This document shows, piece after piece, positions 60,210 through 64,000 of a stretch of DNA of 64,000 nucleotides. The position numbers and the translations under genes were made by a program. Source of the DNA: Amphiprion ocellaris (Eukaryota; Chordata; Actinopteri; Pomacentridae); the NCBI RefSeq assembly GCF_022539595.1, contig NC_072786.1:12879638-12943637 (forward strand). The letters run 5' to 3'. Each line of letters opens with the position of its first letter. Within the stretch, counting starts at the first letter, position 1. The notes under the pieces are model-generated. The model ran no database searches, had not been told where the DNA came from, and saw nothing but the letters and a program-made list of their open reading frames with translations.

Positions 60210-60290
60210 CATGTGGAAGGGCCTGAATGTGAACTGCACAGACAGCTCAGGATACACACCTTTACATCATGCTTCACTCAACGGACACAG
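60210..60290 (+). CDS. anks1b: Internal coding exon of an ANKS1-family gene, probably anks1b exon 2
   Basis: ANKS1B (AIDA-1/EB-1) is a neuronal scaffold with N-terminal ankyrin repeats, two SAM domains and a C-terminal PTB domain, found at the postsynaptic density. This 81-base exon follows a pyrimidine-rich tract ending in CACAG and is followed by CAG|GTAAGA. Its first base completes a codon begun in the previous exon, and it ends two bases into a codon, so both junctions have the same phase and skipping would keep the frame. The peptide includes NVNCTDSSGYTPLHHASLNG, the start of an ankyrin repeat with the TPLH tetrapeptide and a GH pair. From memory, CTDSSGYT matches ANKS1B, whereas ANKS1A reads CVDSTGYT; the preceding Met-Trp and the Pro of TPLH look more like ANKS1A. 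The very long flanking intron also favours ANKS1B. Family assignment is firm; the paralogue is less certain. Confidence 0.85.
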
Positions 60291-60296
60291 GTAAGA
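60288..60296 (+). promoter_or_regulatory. 5' splice site (donor) of the ANKS1 exon
   Basis: CAG|GTAAGA matches the U2-type donor consensus at nearly every position. It falls where the ankyrin homology with ANKS1 proteins would pass to the next exon, within the codon after Gly-His. Confidence 0.88.
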
Positions 60297-63200
60297 CTGC
60301 AAACGCTCTCTGAGTTTTTATTACTGAGGAGAAATTACTCACAAATCCAAGGGCTTCACAGTACAATTTCAGGGATGAGAATATTCCGCGGATCCGCGGA
60401 ATTCCGAGTTTTTTTCCGCCGAAAGTATAGTTTTTGTGAATCGTGTAAATCCGTTGAGAAAATTGTAGGGGGGTAGGGGTAGGCAAGCGGCCGGCCGACG
60501 CGTCGCGAGCCGAGGCTTGTGATGGCCATCCCGCCGCCGACATCTTTCGGCAACGCGCATTGCAAAATCAGATACAGCTGTGAGAACGGAAATCGGCATT
60601 GCTATCTGTAAACATCTCTCGCTGTTTATGTTAATGACAACATCCGCCTATTTTCGGGGGGGGGGCTTCGGCAGACGTTTTCAGAGTTTTTTTTCCATTT
60701 GTCATTCTCATCCCTGCAATTTGAAACATACATAAAGTTGAGTATATTATATGTGTGGACTGTATGCTTTTATGTTTGAATCAAACTAACAAGTAAAAAC
60801 ACAAATATTAAATTTACAATTACCAAAAACAGAAAAGCCACAGCATGTCAGATGTTTCTCATTTTTGGTTAATGACGTCAGAATTGATTTTTATCAATTT
60901 TTTTTAACTGGTTGACGAAACTATCTGTACCCTGAACAGCTCAAACTTTTTGTGCACTTTTGACTAAATTTAACCCTTTTACTAAACAAAACAACAGGAC
61001 TGATAATGAATAAGTTTATCTTGAAGTCAGAAAACTATAAGCAAGCTGCATTTGTATTTTTTTGTTCACTGTCACATGATTTATTCTTGGGTATAATATA
61101 TAAAATTAAGAAACAATCTCTTCTGTAGTTGTCCCATGAGCTCTAATCTATAACTTTAATGAATGGAATCAAGTCACTTTGATGCATTGATGTCATTTCA
61201 GTCACAGAAAACTGCACTGTATGATTATACGAGTTGAACTGGTCATTGAAAGCTATTTTAACCATTAAAAAGAAATGGATTGGTTATAGTCTGTGGCACA
61301 GAGCAGGTATAATAATGCAGAAACATACACTGGACCAAAGAGATCAAAGCAGTCGTATATAAGGTGGGTGATACCATTTTAACCAACATCACACACCTGT
61401 CTGTGGACAAACCTGTACTAAATTATTAGTTTATTTTTAGCCACTTAGAGGCAGTAGACATAATTAGGAACATAACACTGACATTTTGTCGCTATCATCA
61501 CCTTAGTTAAGAGGGTGAACTTGTTACTAACAGGGTCGCTAATCACACATACTGCAGTTATCGACCAACGTTGTCGTTATTTGGAGTCAGCCACTTGCCT
61601 AATGTAAGTCCAATAGTCTCTGTTACCTTTGGTTTGGCTCTGATAAATGCTCCACAGCTACTTCCTTATTATAGTGCTGAGCAGGTAATGTGCATGTGAG
61701 GTCTTAAGACTTGTATTTTTGTTGAGAAGAGCCGGTTGTAGCAACCGAAAATTACTTCGTTTACTAATTAAAGTTGCGCGTTAGACGGCTAGCAGCTAGC
61801 TAAACACGGAGATGGGACACCCTTTAAAGGCTGTCGGTGTTTAATAGAGCAAATTTATCCGTTCTGAAATGTTGAACTAGTCTTAATTTTACTCTTACAG
61901 TCGGCTAATGTAAGTTAGATAGCCGCACAAGAATAAACACCGTCTTTTTTCAAAATCTAAAAAGTTAGCCATCCAGGCTAACTGAGAGCTAGCAGCCGTG
62001 TTTGCAGGGTAACAATCAGTGACACCTGCTGCTGACCAGAGGAGGCTAAAGCGGGAAAATGGCACAGTTTGTGGTTTTCGAGCAATGTGGAGCGACAGAT
62101 AACAAAGAAAATAGGTTTTGCACCTGCACTAAGCAGTTGTGAATGTACAGCAGCTAATCCTGTCATTTTGCCTGAGGAAAGTAACCCCAGTCTGACTGTG
62201 GAGTTAACAAACGGAGCCTTGCTGCCTTAAGAAGCCGCTGCAGCTCAGCTCTGCACTGTGTTCACATTTTATGCTACTAGTAGGTTTTGTATTGTGGCAC
62301 TGCTGAATTTTTCCAGAAAATGTCCTTGTAATGGTTGGTGGTTCCTCGAGAAGATGACATTATCTACTGGGGGAAGTGTGGTTCGTCTGTCAATGTTTTT
62401 TTAGTCTGAAAAAGTCCTAATTCACTCAGAATTTATGGGTATATTTATTACTGTTGTTATCTGTTCAATCCAAGATAGTGAGGAGCTAGAAAGCCTTGTG
62501 CTATGGATTAATTTATTCCATCTGACTGTGAAACTGGCACCTGGTGGGAGTTTATTATAGGCTCATTATTATGACCTTGTCGTCATGTGATCTGATCGTT
62601 ATTAGAAAATTAAAGATTAAAACCACTTTAAATAGAAATTAAAAAAACAAATGTCTTCAGAATGACTTCCTTTTAAGGAGAAATAAATGAATGTGTGTGT
62701 AGATTGACACAGCACATTTCTGAATTAATTTAATTACTTCTACTACAGATTTTAGAAACCATGTATTTTCAAATCAAGTTCAGTGACAACAGTCACAGAA
62801 TTTGCATCATGTTAAAACAGTCTTGTACTGTTGGGTGGATAAATTTGTTATCAAAAATAGCCTACATTACAAAATTGAGGCTTTAATACATGCAGGATTT
62901 GATTGTCTTAATCTGAACAGCACTAAAGTACAGCTCACTTTCTTCACCTGGGCCTGCTGAGAAATCCGTTACACAGTTTGGATAAGCTGCAAGCCTGACC
63001 GCTATCCCAGTTTGGCGGAACTGAAGGATTAGTCCTGTGTTTTGGGGGCAATTATGTGGATTTCCTTCTTCAGATCAACTGAGAAAGGAAGGGAGAAGTG
63101 AGGGAGAGAAAAATGCAGCCTCGGAGTAAAAATTAGGGCGCCAACAAAAAGCTCCAGAGGAGTGATTTAACGTTTAGGTGGGAAAGTGAAAAGAGAACTG

Positions 63201-64000
63201 GCAATTACGATATAGAAGCAAGAAGACTTGGCAACAGATAGAGCTGTATTCAGAGATTTGTTCTTTAGGCTGTGTCTGAATTACATTTTTGAGATCATTT
63301 TAACTCTGTGCTGTTTTTTTTGTCACATTAAAAAGCCTTTTGGTGACGCTTTAAGCTCATGTTGCAAGATTAATCTGTTAAGTGAGAAGTTGAAGATTCT
63401 CATAGTTGACCCTGGGATCATCCCAGTGTGATTCTACTGGCACTTAAAGTTGACTCAATTATATGGAAAATAGAATAAAATATTGAAATTAACTAAGCAG
63501 TTCATTAAGCATCTCAGCGCTGCTTTCACCCATGCTATTGGGAGAGGTTTTGCCATTCTGTCTCCTCTGTTTCTCCTGACATTTTGAATGCAAATGAAGC
63601 ACTTCACCTTTCCTCTTCAGCTGTTGGTGACAACTTCAGCAGGAGTTCTTTTAATATAAAACAGTGTTGGTCACATTACTCTTAAGATTTTCAGCACAAA
63701 CCCAACTCTGTTATTCATCACTTTATTCATTTGTGTAATTGAAATCACCTAATTTGAGGGGAGATAAGGTAAAAGTAGCTTTTTATCAGTCATTTTTTGT
63801 TTTCCAGAGGAACTACTTCTTCCAGTGCCTCCTTCACTAGCTGATTTCCTGAATATTCACCCCTAGGCTCATGTAAATCCTTGAATGACCTAAGCTTTGC
63901 TTAAGTAAGGTCTTGCAGGAGGAGCCAGTTTGTTTCTGACCAAATCACAGGTTGAAAACTTTCATAAAAGATGCAGTTCTGCAGATGCAGTCTGTTAGGG
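60291..64000 (+). other. Downstream intron (start of the next intron of the ANKS1 gene)
   Basis: The next ANKS1 exon should continue the ankyrin repeat (D-[IV]-V-x-x-LL then a second repeat with NVADxKG). I do not see such an exon up to the window end. The intron holds the CpG-rich inverted-repeat element at 60370-60716. Beyond it the DNA is AT-rich, with a more CpG-containing patch near 61730-62250 that I cannot assign. Confidence 0.65.
60370..60716. mobile_element. CpG-rich non-autonomous DNA transposon (MITE-like), 347 bp
   Basis: The element starts with CAGGGATGAGAAT (60370-60382) and ends with the exact reverse complement ATTCTCATCCCTG (60704-60716). CAATTT directly flanks both sides (60364-60369 and 60717-60722), a 6-base target duplication. 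The interior is very rich in CpG compared with the surrounding intron (for example 60485-60512 and 60526-60560) and contains a perfect 20-base palindrome and a run of ten or more G. No transposase frame is visible. A 6-base duplication does not fit the 8 bases of hAT or the TTAA of piggyBac. IS3EU-like elements, as I recall, make 6-base duplications, but the superfamily is unresolved. Confidence 0.8.

Noticed and set aside
60213..60476. Open frame of 87 codons starting at 60213
   Set aside because: It overlaps the ANKS1 exon in the wrong frame and runs through the donor site. The frame starting at 60211 carries the ankyrin homology.

Overview
The window is vertebrate nuclear DNA, most likely from a spiny-rayed (percomorph) teleost. 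The evidence is long CA/GT, TA and GATA microsatellites, sparse coding content with spliceosomal signals, and many dispersed repeats that I recognise from fish genomes: Tc1/mariner remnants, tRNA-derived SINEs, and the short families whose copies carry 'tagggctgcaacta', 'agcttagcataaaga...aaacagctagcct' or 'gctaacatgctgatgtttagca' cores. No bacterial, phage, plasmid or viral gene organisation is present. Repeat-family assignments come from memory of the families, not from a search.

Only one protein-coding exon can be supported. It is an 81-base exon at 60210-60290 (+ strand) with a good acceptor and donor. It encodes the start of an ankyrin repeat that matches the second coding exon of the ANKS1 family, best fit ANKS1B (AIDA-1/EB-1). 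I see no first exon before it and no third exon after it. The simplest reading is that 1-60209 is the 3' part of a very large first intron and 60291-64000 is the start of the next intron. The upstream part could in principle include intergenic DNA.

Layout. 1-15 kb: intronic DNA with a Tc1-type transposase relic (about 980-1215), old repeat copies, CpG-richer patches (1890-1960, 7600-7790), a polypurine tract and GT/CA arrays. 15-21 kb: a large CA array, a mariner relic on the minus strand (16205-16600), a foldback repeat, a TA array, a minus-strand Tc1 relic (19640-19962), a nuclear-receptor-like palindrome (20461-20499) and a GT array. 21-33 kb: a possible conserved non-coding block (22040-22540), a GATA array, repeat relics, and a Tc1-derived MITE with terminal inverted repeats (26533-26877) apparently nested in an older repeat. 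33-48 kb: three copies of a SINE with a tRNA-like head and a GATG tail, one young polyA-tailed SINE with a 15-base target duplication, a decayed tRNA-headed SINE, a roughly 790-base family starting at TTAA, and a C-rich tract with quadruplex potential. 48-57 kb: mostly unremarkable intron. 57-61 kb: a piggyBac-like MITE with a large internal hairpin, the ANKS1 exon, and 79 bases past its donor a CpG-rich 347-base element with 13-base perfect inverted ends and a 6-base target duplication. 61-64 kb: intron with nothing firm.

There is no multi-gene system here. The interest lies in the mobile-element content around and inside a neuronal scaffold gene, especially the CpG-rich element just downstream of the exon.
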